Source: DASZBX01 sp035943635
GTDB lineage: Bacteria; Actinomycetota; Actinomycetes; Streptomycetales; Catenulisporaceae
DNA: 64,000 bases
Direction of reading: 5' to 3'
NCBI GenBank assembly: GCA_035943635.1
Contig: DASZBX010000033.1
Coordinates: 1-64,000, forward strand
The notes under the pieces are model-generated. The model did not search any database. It saw only the letters and a program-made list of their open reading frames with translations, and was not told the origin of the DNA. A program made the position numbers and the translations under genes. Below, piece by piece: positions 50,080 through 59,900 of this stretch. Position 1 is the first letter of the stretch. Each line of letters opens with the position of its first letter.

Positions 50080-52541
50080 CACGTCAGCAGCCGGAACACG
50101 ATCACCGCCGACGTCGCGAACCCCGTCGGCAGATGCCCCAGCGACCCGAGCGCCACCGACATGGCCGTCTCGACGCCGCCGATGCCGCCGGGGGTCGGCA
50201 CGATCGAGCCGATCGCCTGGGCGGTCAGGAAGACCACGGCGGCGGTGGCGAAGCTTATGTTCGCGTGCGGGTCCACGGCTTCGACCGAGGCCCACAGCGC
50301 GAAGGAGTACATGACCGACAGGGTCAGCGTGCCGCCGAGGCCCTCGGCCAGCTTGGCCGGGTTCTGCGCCACGTCCAGCAGCCGCGGCAGGGTGCCGGCG
50401 AAGTAGGGGCGCAGCCGGGCGATCGCGAACTTGCGCAGCGGCGGGACGGACAGCACGATCATGATCACCAGGGCCAGGCCCAGCAGGATCGCGATCAGCA
50501 CGGTCGACGGCGCGTTGCTGTGGCTGCTGCCCGAGCTGCCGGCGATGAAGCCGAACACGGCGATCAGGGTGATGTGCAGCACGAAGCCGACCGCCTGGGA
50601 CGCGCCGACCGCAGCCACCGCCGGGCCGGTGGCGATGCCCTGGCGCTGCAGGTACCGGGTGTTGAGCGCGACGCCGCCGACCGCGGCCGGGGCGACCATG
50701 GACACGAAGCCGGCCGCCACCTGGGCCAGGAACGTGGTCTTGAACGGCAGCCGCTCCGGGACGAACCCGGTCAGCGCCAGCCCGGCCGCGGCGTAGGTGC
50801 CGACCGAGGCGGCCGCGACCACCAGGATCCACCACGGCGAGGCGCTGCCGAGCACCCGCAGCGGGTTGGTCTTCGAGCTGGCGAACCAGGACAGGATCAG
50901 GTACGCGGCCAGCCCGCCGGCCACCACGGTCAGCAGGGTCCGCGGCCGCAGCCGCTCGATCTTGACCGGTTCGGCCGGGGTCTCCGGGCGGAAGGTCAGG
51001 ATCTGCTCGCGGATCCGCTGCAGCAGGTTCTTGGACTTGCGCACCGCGGTGCGGGTGTTGCGGGTCAGCGCGATCGGCTGGAGCAGCGGCAGCGCGGCCG
51101 CGATGGTGTCCGGGCCGAGTACCGCCACGCCGGTGCGCACGGACCGGTCCGGGCCGAACCGCAGCGCCAGCGCCGTCATCAGCTCGGCGGTGTCCAGGCG
51201 GGTCTGCAGCTCGTTCGCGGCGATCTCGCCGTTGCGCAGGTCGGTCAGCCACACCTCGCCGTCGTCGTCCACGACCAGCGCGTCCAGGGCCAGCCGGCGG
51301 TGCGCGACCTGGTGGTTCTTCAGCTGCTCCTGCACCCGCCAGACCCGGATCAGCAGGTCGTCGGACAACTCGTCCAGGCCCAGGTGCTCCAGGGTACGGC
51401 CGGGCACCCGCTCGTAGGCCATCATCGCCGCGTCCGCGTCCAGTTCGCGCACGGCGACCAGGCGCGGGGTGCGGATGCCCGCGTTCAGCAGCGCGTAGGA
51501 CATCAGCGCCTCCTGGTCCACGGTGCGCCGCAGCGAGATCAGGTTGCGCCGCTGGGCCGGGCCGCGCAGCCGGATCCGGCGGTAGATCCGGTAGACCAGG
51601 CCGACCGCCTGCCGGTCCCGGTCCAGCACGGTGATGTCCAGCCGGCGCCCGTCCCGGGTCTCCACCTCGTAGCGGCGGGTGTCGTCGTCCTCGGTCAGCC
51701 AGCGGCAGACCGCGGGGTCCGCGCCGGCCGCGGTCAGGGCCGTGACGATCTGCTGCCCGGTCGGCCGGTCGTTCGGCACGCCGCGCAGGTACCGCCAGCC
51801 GAAGGCGACGGTCCGGCCGAACAGGTAGGTCACCATCAGGCCGGTGACGGAGCTCTCCCCGTTGATCAGGTTCGCCACCGCGTACCCGGCCACGCAGGAC
51901 CAGGTGAACGCGCGCAGGGTGGGCCGGTCGCCGAACCCCATGATCGTCAGGTAGGCGATCACCGAGGCCAGGTAGACGTGCAGCGGCGAGATGTGAGAGC
52001 TGTCCAGGCTCTGGGTGAGCACGATGGTCAGCCACCGCGGCGAGTAGCTGGACAGGATCCAGATGTTCAGCCCGTACGCGGCCGAGTAGGCCAGTGCGGC
52101 CGCGATCACGCCGTCGGCCACCCGCCGGCCCTCGCGCCGCAGCAGCCGCTCGACGCCCAGGAAGATCGGCACCACGGCGGTGGCCAGGCTGGCCCCGATG
52201 GTGAGCGCGCTGATGAAGAAGGCCGGGGCGAACGAGGTGTTCTTGTGGATGTCGCTTTCCAGGCCGGTGGTGGCCGAGCGGCCGAAGTCGGCCAGCGCGA
52301 GCACCACGGCGATCATCGTGGTCTCGAACAATAGCCGCATCAGGTCCGGCGGGCGCCTTATCCGGTGCGGCTCCGGCGGCTCGACGACCCGCGGGGCCGG
52401 AGCGGGCGGCGCGGCCGGCGCGGGCGCGGCGGACTCGGACCCGGCGGACTCGGACCCGGCCGCCGGGCCGGCCGGCTCGGACCCGGGTGCGGGGGGCGCC
52501 AGGTCGGGCGGGTCCGATCTCTCGGCGCTCGGTTGGGTCAC
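50016..52541 (-). CDS. YbhN/MprF-like membrane protein with a kinase-like middle domain
   Basis: An 841-residue protein. After an Ala/Pro-rich tail there are four to six spans, then a soluble middle domain at about 270-500 resembling a kinase/aminoglycoside-phosphotransferase fold (VHLDALVVDDDGEVWLTDLR has a DFG-like Asp), and finally about eight spans of the lysylphosphatidylglycerol-synthase/YbhN type (VAPAAVGGVALNTRYLQRQ, TPGGIGGVETAMSVAL). It is probably a lipid-linked transporter or flippase. GTG start at 52541. It converges with the AAA ATPase. Confidence 0.82.
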   Translation of the reverse strand: MTQPSAERSDPPDLAPPAPGSEPAGPAAGSESAGSESAAPAPAAPPAPAPRVVEPPEPHRIRRPPDLMRLLFETTMIAVVLALADFGRSATTGLESDIHKNTSFAPAFFISALTIGASLATAVVPIFLGVERLLRREGRRVADGVIAAALAYSAAYGLNIWILSSYSPRWLTIVLTQSLDSSHISPLHVYLASVIAYLTIMGFGDRPTLRAFTWSCVAGYAVANLINGESSVTGLMVTYLFGRTVAFGWRYLRGVPNDRPTGQQIVTALTAAGADPAVCRWLTEDDDTRRYEVETRDGRRLDITVLDRDRQAVGLVYRIYRRIRLRGPAQRRNLISLRRTVDQEALMSYALLNAGIRTPRLVAVRELDADAAMMAYERVPGRTLEHLGLDELSDDLLIRVWRVQEQLKNHQVAHRRLALDALVVDDDGEVWLTDLRNGEIAANELQTRLDTAELMTALALRFGPDRSVRTGVAVLGPDTIAAALPLLQPIALTRNTRTAVRKSKNLLQRIREQILTFRPETPAEPVKIERLRPRTLLTVVAGGLAAYLILSWFASSKTNPLRVLGSASPWWILVVAAASVGTYAAAGLALTGFVPERLPFKTTFLAQVAAGFVSMVAPAAVGGVALNTRYLQRQGIATGPAVAAVGASQAVGFVLHITLIAVFGFIAGSSGSSHSNAPSTVLIAILLGLALVIMIVLSVPPLRKFAIARLRPYFAGTLPRLLDVAQNPAKLAEGLGGTLTLSVMYSFALWASVEAVDPHANISFATAAVVFLTAQAIGSIVPTPGGIGGVETAMSVALGSLGHLPTGFATSAVIVFRLLTCYLPVLPGWVAFTYLQRKGDL

Positions 52542-52772
52542 GTCGGTCCTGTTTTCCGTCTCCGCCGCGGTGCGCGCCGTGGTCGCTGGGTGAGCTGGGT
52601 GAGCTGGGTGAACTGTGGGGCGGGTCGGCCGGCGCTGTCGAGGAACGCGGTGGTGGTTCTATCCTGGGCCAGGCCGCGCGGGTCGCGCAGCCCGGACCGG
52701 GCCCAGCGCCGCGACGGGTGGTCGCGGCGGTGTTCACCCGAACCCCGTCAACCTTCTGCACCGGTGAGGACA

Positions 52773-53114
52773 ATGCCGATCGGAATCACTCTAGAGGGTG
52801 AGGGCGACCTGCCCCCGCTGGCCCGCCGGGTCCGCGAACTGGTCCGCGCGATCCCGCCGGGCAAGGTGTTGACCTACGGCGACATCGCCGAGCTGCTCGA
52901 GCAGGGCGGCCCGCGCCAGATCGGGGCCGCGATGTCCCGGCACGGCGACGGAGTGCCCTGGTGGCGGGTGGTCAACGCCTCCGGGCTGCTCCCGCCGCGG
53001 CTGCGCGGCGAGGCGGCGAAGCAGTACGCCGAGGAGGGCACGCCGTACGATTTCTCGCTCGAACGGATCAGGTTGCGCACGGCCCGCTGGGACGGGATCA
53101 GCAAGGCGGAATGA
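52773..53114 (+). CDS. Alkyltransferase-like DNA-binding protein (ATL)
   Basis: A 113-residue protein of the DNA-binding half of O6-alkylguanine transferases. The reactive PCHRV is replaced by PWWRV (W63 in place of the Cys), so it cannot accept alkyl groups but can still flip and hold O6-alkylguanine and pass it to nucleotide excision repair. GGPRQIGAAM and WRVVNASG are the helix-turn-helix and loop. ATG at 52773 follows GTGAGGA. It stands directly upstream of adnA. Confidence 0.92.
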   Translation: MPIGITLEGEGDLPPLARRVRELVRAIPPGKVLTYGDIAELLEQGGPRQIGAAMSRHGDGVPWWRVVNASGLLPPRLRGEAAKQYAEEGTPYDFSLERIRLRTARWDGISKAE

Positions 53115-53220
53115 CCGGCGGATTCCTGTCGGTGCGGTGTGTTCTCATTGGTGCTGAGGCATCGGCGCGTGCGTCCCACGCGGGACGGCGGGCCGCCGGG
53201 AGGGAGGGGAGTCGGCCGCG

Positions 53221-56200
53221 ATGGTGAGCACGACCGTTCCCGGGCCGCGGCTGCCCCGCCGGGACCGCCCGTTCCGGCTGCTGCCGCCCGAGCCGCCGGC
53301 CGGCCGGCCCCGGCTGGACCCGGAGCAGCAGGCCGTGGCCGACCACCGCGGCGGACCGCTGCTGGTGCTGGCCGGACCGGGCACCGGGAAGACCACGACG
53401 CTGGTCGAGTCCGTGCTCGGCCGGATGCGCGGCCCCGGCGCGCTGACCGCGGACGAGATCCTGGTGCTGACCTTCAGCCGGGCCGCGGCCGGGGAGCTGC
53501 GCGACCGGATCGGCGCGCGGATGGCCGCCGAAGCGGAAGCCGACGCCGAGGCGGGAAGCCACGGCACGCCGGCCGAGCGTGCCGCACAGGCCGAGGCCGC
53601 CCGTCGCGCCGCGGCCGGATCCGCCACGGCCACGCCCACGGTCACCACCTTCCACTCGTTCTGCTTCGCCCTGGTCGGCCGCTACCGGGACCCGGACCTG
53701 TTCACCGAGCCGCTGCGCCTGCTCTCCGGCCCGGAACAGGACGTGATGATCCGCGACCTGGTCAAGGGCACCGTGCAACCCGGACAGTGGGGCGCCGGCC
53801 CTGCCGACGTCGGCGCGGGCGCCGACATCCGGCCGGCGGGCGCCCGGCTGGCGGGTGCGGACGCCGAGCCCGAGGACCCGGCCGGCTGGCCGCAGGCCCT
53901 GCGCGCCGCCCTGACCACGCGCGGCTTCGCCGAGGAACTGCGCGCCGTCATCCTGAGGGCCCGCGAACTGGGCCACGACCCGGTCGACCTGGCCCGGTTC
54001 GCCCGGCACGCGGACCGGACCGACTGGCACGCGGCCGCCCGGTTCATGGCCGAGTACCTGGACGTGGCCGACGCGCGCGGTGTGCTCGACTACGCGGAAC
54101 TGGTCCACCGGGCGATACTGCACATCGAGACCGACGAGGTCCGACGCGCGGTCCGGGCCCAGTACAAGGCCGTGTTCGTCGACGAATACCAGGACACCGA
54201 CCCGGCCCAGGTACGCCTGCTGCACGCGCTGGCCGGGGACGGACGCGACCTGGTCGTGGTCGGCGACCCGGACCAGTCCATCTACGCGTTCCGCGGCGCG
54301 GACATCAGCGGCATCCTCGGCTTCCACCGCCGGTTCAGTCGCCGGGACGGGCGGGACGCGCCGATCGTGGTGCTGCGCAACAGCCGCCGGGCCGGACCCC
54401 GGCTGCTGGCGGCCTCGCGCAAGCTCGCGGTCCGGATGCCGCTGTCCGGGCTCCCGGCCGAGCAGGTCCGGGAACACCGGGCACTGTCCGCCCACGGCTC
54501 GCGCGGCGCGGCGCCGCGGTCCGGGCCGCAGGACCATGTGCAGGTGCTGACCTTCACCGACCAGGTCGCCGAGTTCGCCGCCGTCGCCGACCTGCTGCGC
54601 CGCGCGCACCTGGAGGACGCGGTGCCGTGGGAGGAGATGGCGGTGCTGGTCCGGGCCGGCCTCCAGCTGTCCGAGGTGCGCCGGGCCCTGCTGACCGCGA
54701 ACGTCCCGGTCGAGGTGCTCGGCGACGACCTGCCGCTGGCCCAGGAACCGGCGGTCGCGGCGCTGCTGCTCGCCCTGCGCTGCGCCGCCGACCCGGCCGC
54801 GCTGACCCCGGAGACCGCCCGGTCCCTGCTGACCGGCCCGCTCGGCGGCCTGGACGGCGGTGACCTGCGCCGGCTCGGCCGGACCCTGCGGGCCCAGGAG
54901 ACCGCCGCGCTGGCCGCCGACCCGGCCGGCCCGGCCGACTCAGCCGACGTGGCAGATCTGGCCGACGCGGCAGGCCCGGCCGATGCAGCCGACTCGGCCG
55001 ACGTGGCGGATCTGGCCGACCCGCGAGCCGCGGACAGCGAGGCAGGCGCCGACGATTCCGCGGCCGCAACCGCAACCGCAGCCGCAGCCGGCGCCGTCAC
55101 CACCGCGCCCAAGATCCCCGCCCAGACCTCCCTGCGCCACCGCGTCCTGCCGCGCCCGGCCGAGCAGCTGATCTGCGAGGCCGTCGCGGACCCGCGGGTC
55201 CTGGTCGCCGTCGAACCCGGGATCGGCGCCCGCGCCCTGGCCGTCGCCCGCCTGATCGACCAGGCCCGGACCGTGCTGGCCGCGGCCGGCGAAGGCGCCC
55301 TGGAGTCCGCGCTGTGGACGCTGTGGTCCGGGTCGCCCTGGCCGGAGCGGCTGCGCCGGTCGGCCGAGCGCGGCGGGGCGGCCGGGCGGCGGGCCGACCA
55401 GGACCTTGACTCGGTGATCGCCCTGTTCGCGGTGGCCCAGCGGGCCCGGGAACGGACCGGGCAGGTCGGCGTGTCCGACTTCATCGGCGAACTGCAGGCC
55501 GAGGCGATAGCGGCCGACACCCTCGCGGACAAGGCCCATCGCGGCGGCGCGGTCCAGGTGCTCACCGCACACAAGTCCAAGGGCCTGCAATGGCAGGTGG
55601 TCGTGGTCGCCGGGGTGCAGGAGGGCCTGTGGCCGGACCTGCGCCGGCGCGGATCGCTGATCGAGGCGGACCGGATCGGCCCGGCCGGGCTGACCGCGCC
55701 GCTGTCCACCGCGGCGCTGCTGGCCGAGGAACGCCGGCTGTTCTACGTCGCGGTCACCCGGGCCCGCAGCCGGCTGGTGGTCACCGCCGTGGACGGCGAG
55801 GCGGAGGAGGACGAGTCCCCGTCCCGGTTCCTGCGCGAACTGGGCGTCGAGGTCAAGCAGTCCACCGCGGTCCGCCGCCGCCCGCTGAGCATGTCCGCGC
55901 TGATCGCCGAGCTGCGCCGGGCCGCGACCGACCCGCAGGCCCCGGCCGCGCTGCGCGAGCTCGCGCTCGACCGGCTGGCCGGACTGGCCGGGCAGAGCGC
56001 CGCGGACGGCCGCCCGCTGGTCCCGCAGGCCGACCCGCGCACCTGGTGGGGCCGGTACGACTTCACCGACAACGGCACCCCGGTGGCCGACCAGGGCGCG
56101 CCGGTGCCCCTGTCGGCCAGCGCGGTCGGCCTGCTCGACGGCTGCGGGCTGCGCTGGTTCCTGGAGAAGCAGGCCGCCGCGCAGGAGCAGTCCAGCGACA

Positions 56201-56964
56201 AGCAGGGCTTCGGCCTGGTCTTCCACGCCCTGGCCGAGGAGGTGGCCAAGGGCGAGACCGCCGCCGACATCGAGGTGCTGATGGACCGGCTGGACCGGGT
56301 CTGGGACGCGCTGCCGTTCGACGCGCCGTGGAAGTCCGAGCAGGAGCGCCGGGCCGCCCGCCGGGCCCTGGAACGCTTCCTGTCCTGGCACGCCGGCCGC
56401 CAGGACGGGCGCACGGTCGCGGCCGCCGAGGCCGGCTTCGACGCCACCCTGTCGGTCGGCGGCGAACTGGTCCGGCTGCGCGGCTCGATCGACCGGATCG
56501 AGGTGGACGCGGACGGCGGGGTCTACCTGGTCGACTTCAAGACCGGCGCCGCGGCCAAGAGCGGGCCGGAGGTGGCCGCCGACCCGCAGCTGGGCGTCTA
56601 CCAGCTGGTGGTCGAGTCCGGCCGGGTCGAACTCGGCCCGGCCGGACCCTCGGCCGGGCCTGCGGAGCTGACCCTGTTCGACCTGCCCGGCGAGGAGCCG
56701 GCCCGGATCGAGGTGGTCCAGGCCGAACTGGTCTACCCGCGTGAGGAGGCCGGCCCGGCCGGGCAGACCGAACCGACCGTGCGGATCCAGCCCGGCCTGG
56801 CCCGGCAGCAGGATCCGGCCTGGGCGGCCACGATGGTGGCCGACGTGGCCCGCCGGGTGCTGGACGAACGGTTCAATGCGTACGGCGACGAGTCGGCCTG
56901 TAGATTCTGTAGCTTCAGCAAGGCCTGCCCGAAGCAGGCCGAAGGGCGCGAACTCCCGCAATGA
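53221..56964 (+). CDS. adnA: AdnA subunit of the AdnAB helicase-nuclease
   Basis: A 1247-residue UvrD-like motor with a C-terminal nuclease. Walker A is GPGTGKTT at 52-59; motif II is VDEYQDTDP; a later TAHKSKGLQW and VAVTRARSRL are motifs V and VI. The RecB-like nuclease has LVDFKTGA, and the four iron-sulfur Cys are in CGLRWFLE and CRFCSFSKAC at the C-terminus. AdnAB resects double-strand breaks in actinobacteria. An Ala/Asp insertion lies at about 565-605. It overlaps adnB by 4 bp (ATGA). Confidence 0.93.
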   Translation: MVSTTVPGPRLPRRDRPFRLLPPEPPAGRPRLDPEQQAVADHRGGPLLVLAGPGTGKTTTLVESVLGRMRGPGALTADEILVLTFSRAAAGELRDRIGARMAAEAEADAEAGSHGTPAERAAQAEAARRAAAGSATATPTVTTFHSFCFALVGRYRDPDLFTEPLRLLSGPEQDVMIRDLVKGTVQPGQWGAGPADVGAGADIRPAGARLAGADAEPEDPAGWPQALRAALTTRGFAEELRAVILRARELGHDPVDLARFARHADRTDWHAAARFMAEYLDVADARGVLDYAELVHRAILHIETDEVRRAVRAQYKAVFVDEYQDTDPAQVRLLHALAGDGRDLVVVGDPDQSIYAFRGADISGILGFHRRFSRRDGRDAPIVVLRNSRRAGPRLLAASRKLAVRMPLSGLPAEQVREHRALSAHGSRGAAPRSGPQDHVQVLTFTDQVAEFAAVADLLRRAHLEDAVPWEEMAVLVRAGLQLSEVRRALLTANVPVEVLGDDLPLAQEPAVAALLLALRCAADPAALTPETARSLLTGPLGGLDGGDLRRLGRTLRAQETAALAADPAGPADSADVADLADAAGPADAADSADVADLADPRAADSEAGADDSAAATATAAAAGAVTTAPKIPAQTSLRHRVLPRPAEQLICEAVADPRVLVAVEPGIGARALAVARLIDQARTVLAAAGEGALESALWTLWSGSPWPERLRRSAERGGAAGRRADQDLDSVIALFAVAQRARERTGQVGVSDFIGELQAEAIAADTLADKAHRGGAVQVLTAHKSKGLQWQVVVVAGVQEGLWPDLRRRGSLIEADRIGPAGLTAPLSTAALLAEERRLFYVAVTRARSRLVVTAVDGEAEEDESPSRFLRELGVEVKQSTAVRRRPLSMSALIAELRRAATDPQAPAALRELALDRLAGLAGQSAADGRPLVPQADPRTWWGRYDFTDNGTPVADQGAPVPLSASAVGLLDGCGLRWFLEKQAAAQEQSSDKQGFGLVFHALAEEVAKGETAADIEVLMDRLDRVWDALPFDAPWKSEQERRAARRALERFLSWHAGRQDGRTVAAAEAGFDATLSVGGELVRLRGSIDRIEVDADGGVYLVDFKTGAAAKSGPEVAADPQLGVYQLVVESGRVELGPAGPSAGPAELTLFDLPGEEPARIEVVQAELVYPREEAGPAGQTEPTVRIQPGLARQQDPAWAATMVADVARRVLDERFNAYGDESACRFCSFSKACPKQAEGRELPQ
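54934..55020 (+). repeat. 33-bp direct repeat inside adnA
   Basis: Two copies of a 33-bp unit (54934-54966 and 54988-55020) match at 31 of 33 bases and encode ADSADVADLAD twice, separated by 21 bp. It adds an acidic, helical, low-complexity insert between the helicase core and the next domain. Confidence 0.7.
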
Positions 56965-59900
56965 CCCCGGTGACCCCCCACCAGCCCGGTCCGCGGCAGG
57001 TCATCGAATCGGTCCGGGACCTGCGGCGGCTGCTCGGCGTGCCCTACACCGACCAGCAGCTGGAGGCGATCGGCGCCGGGCTGGAACCCGGCGTGATCGT
57101 GGCCGGCGCCGGCTCGGGCAAGACCACGGTGATGGCCGCCCGGGTGGTCTGGCTGGTCGGCAGCGGCCAGGTCGCGCCGGGCGAGGTGCTCGGCCTGACC
57201 TTCACCAACAAGGCCGCCGCGGAACTGCGCGAACGCGTCGACACCGCGCTGCGCAAGGCCGGACTGTACGGCGACGAGGACTCGTGGGGGCGACCGGGCG
57301 CCGACGCCGCGGCCGGGCTCGACGACCTGGCCGTCGGCGTCGAACCGGTCATCTCCACCTACCACGCCTACTCGGACCGGCTGATCAAGGAACACGGCCT
57401 GCGCCTGGGCCTGGAACCCTCCGCCCGGCTGCTCGCCGACGCCAACCGGTACACCCTGGCCGCCCGCGCGGTGCGCACCGCCCGGGGCCCGTTCGAGCAC
57501 CTGCGCGGCTCGATCGCGGCCATCACCGCCGACCTGCTGGAACTCGACGGCGAACTGTCCGAGCACGTGGTCGACCCGGACCGGCTGCTGGCCGCCGACC
57601 GCGCGTTCGCCCGGCCGGCCGGGCAGCGGCGCGACCCGCGCACCGGCCGGTCCGTGCGCGGGGTGGCCCGGACCGGCGCCGCCGGCGCCCGCACCGCCCG
57701 CCGCACCGAGACCTACCTCTACCAGGAGTACCTGAACGCGGCCGCGGTGGCCGGGGCCCGCGGCGAGCTGCTCACCCTGGTCGAGGCGTACCGGAAACTC
57801 AAGCGGGACCGCGACTTCATCGACTTCGGCGACCAGATGGCGCTGGGCACCCGGCTGGCCGAGGCGGTCCCCGAGGTCGGCCGGATCGAGCGGGAACGGT
57901 ACCGGGTGGTGCTGTTGGACGAGTACCAGGACACCTCGGTGGCCCAGCGCCGGATGCTGGCCGGGCTGTTCAGCGGGCCGGCCCCGGCCGCGGGACTGGG
58001 CCACGCGGTCACCGCGGTCGGCGACCCGTGCCAGTCCATCTACGGCTGGCGCGGCGCCTCGGCCGAGAACATCGACGACTTCCCGGACCACTTCGCCCGG
58101 GCCAACGGCGCCCCGGCCAAGGTGTACTCGCTGTCGGAGAACCGCCGCAGCGGCGAACGGCTGCTGGCCTTCGCCAACCGTCAGTCGGTCCGGCTGCGCG
58201 AGGCGCACAAGAACGTGCAGATGCTCGAACCGTGCGACGAACGGCTCGGCCAGGGCCGCGCGATCGTCGCCCAGCTGCTCACCCACGCCGAGGAGATCCG
58301 GTGGATCGGGCAGCAGGTGCAGGCCGCCGGGCGGCACGTGCCGTGGTCGCAGATCGCCGTCCTGGTGCGCAAGGGCAACCAGATCCCGGATCTGTACGCC
58401 GAGCTGCACCGGATCGGCGTCCCGGTGGAGGTGGTCGGCCTGTCCGGGCTGCTGGACCTGCCCGAGGTGGCCGACCTGGTCGCGATGCTCCAGGTGCTCG
58501 ACGACCCGATCGCGAACGCGCCGCTGGTCCGGCTGCTGACCGGCCCGCGCTGGCGGATCGGCCCGCGCGACCTGGCCCTGCTCGGCCGCCGGGCCCGCGA
58601 ACTGGTCCGCCCGCCGGACCCGGCCGGCCCGGTGGCCGCGCTGGACCGGGCCGCGGCGCACAGCGACCCGTCCGACATCGTCTCGCTGTCCGACGCGCTG
58701 GCCGACCCGGGCGAGGAGCTGGCGTTCTCGGCCGAGGCCCGGGCCCGGTTCGCCCGGTTCGCGGCCGAGATCCGGACCCTGCGCCGGAGCCTGAGCGAAC
58801 CGGTGCTGGACGTGCTGCACCGGATCATGCAGACCACCGGCCTGGACATGGAGATCGCCGCCTCCCCGGCCGCGTTCCGGCAGCGCTGCGCGGACACGGT
58901 CGGCGCGTTCCTGCGGGTGGCCGGGAACTTCGCCGACCCGGAGGGCGAGCAGAGCAGCACCGCGTTCCGCGCGTACCTGCGGGCCTGCGCGGAGCACGAA
59001 CGCGGCCTGGAGATCGACCTGCCGCCGAGCGAGAACGAGACCGTCAAGATACTGACCATGCACAAGGCGAAGGGCCTGGAGTGGGAGTGCGTCGTCGTCC
59101 CGCACCAGTACCGCCAGCCGCTGAAGGCGGAGGCCTGGACCACCAAGCGGTTCAAGGTCCCGCACGAGCTGCGCGGGGACCGGGTGCCGCTGCTCGACGA
59201 GCACCAGGACAAGCCGGCCTTCGCCGAGTTCGCGGCCGAGATGAAGGAGCGGGCGGAACTGGAGGACGCGCGGCTGCAGTACGTGACGCTGACCCGGGCG
59301 AAGAACCGCCTGGTGATGTCGAGCCACTGGTGGGGCCGGACGCAGAAGCGGCCGCTGCCGCCGAGCGAGCTGCTGGTACAGCTGCGGGAGTACTGCGAGC
59401 AGAGCGAGCTGCACGGCGAGGTCGCGACGTGGTGTCCGCCGCCGGTCGAGGAGACCAATCCGGCGCTGGTGGACAAGCTGGAGATCAGCTGGCCGCCCGG
59501 TCCGGCGGATCCGTTGGCGCAGGAACGGCGACGCGCCGCGGCCGATGCGGTGGTCGAGCGGATGCGGCGGGCGGCGGTCGCGGCCGGGGGTGAGGCTGGG
59601 GGCGCGGTGCCTGTGGTGGTGGCGGTCGTGCCGTCTGCGGAGGCGGCGCGGGCGGTTGCCGGTACGGCGCAACGTCCGCTTGTCGACGCCGAGTTCGCCG
59701 GGGAGGAACCGCCCGACGAGGAGTTCGCCGGTCCGGAGCCCGATGAGTTCGACGATGACGGGTTCGGCTACGACGAGCCGCCGGAGCCCGAGCTGCCGGA
59801 GCCCGAGTTGCCCGAGCGTGAGCTGGCGGACCGTGAGCCGGGAGAGCCCGAGCTGCCCGGACGCGGACAACGCTCGGCCGACCCCTTCGCCCGCGCCGCC

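Noticed and set aside
50029..52773. 914-codon minus-strand frame overlapping the YbhN-like gene
   Set aside because: It is a different frame of the same strand with Arg/Pro/Gly-rich content; the true frame has clear membrane spans.
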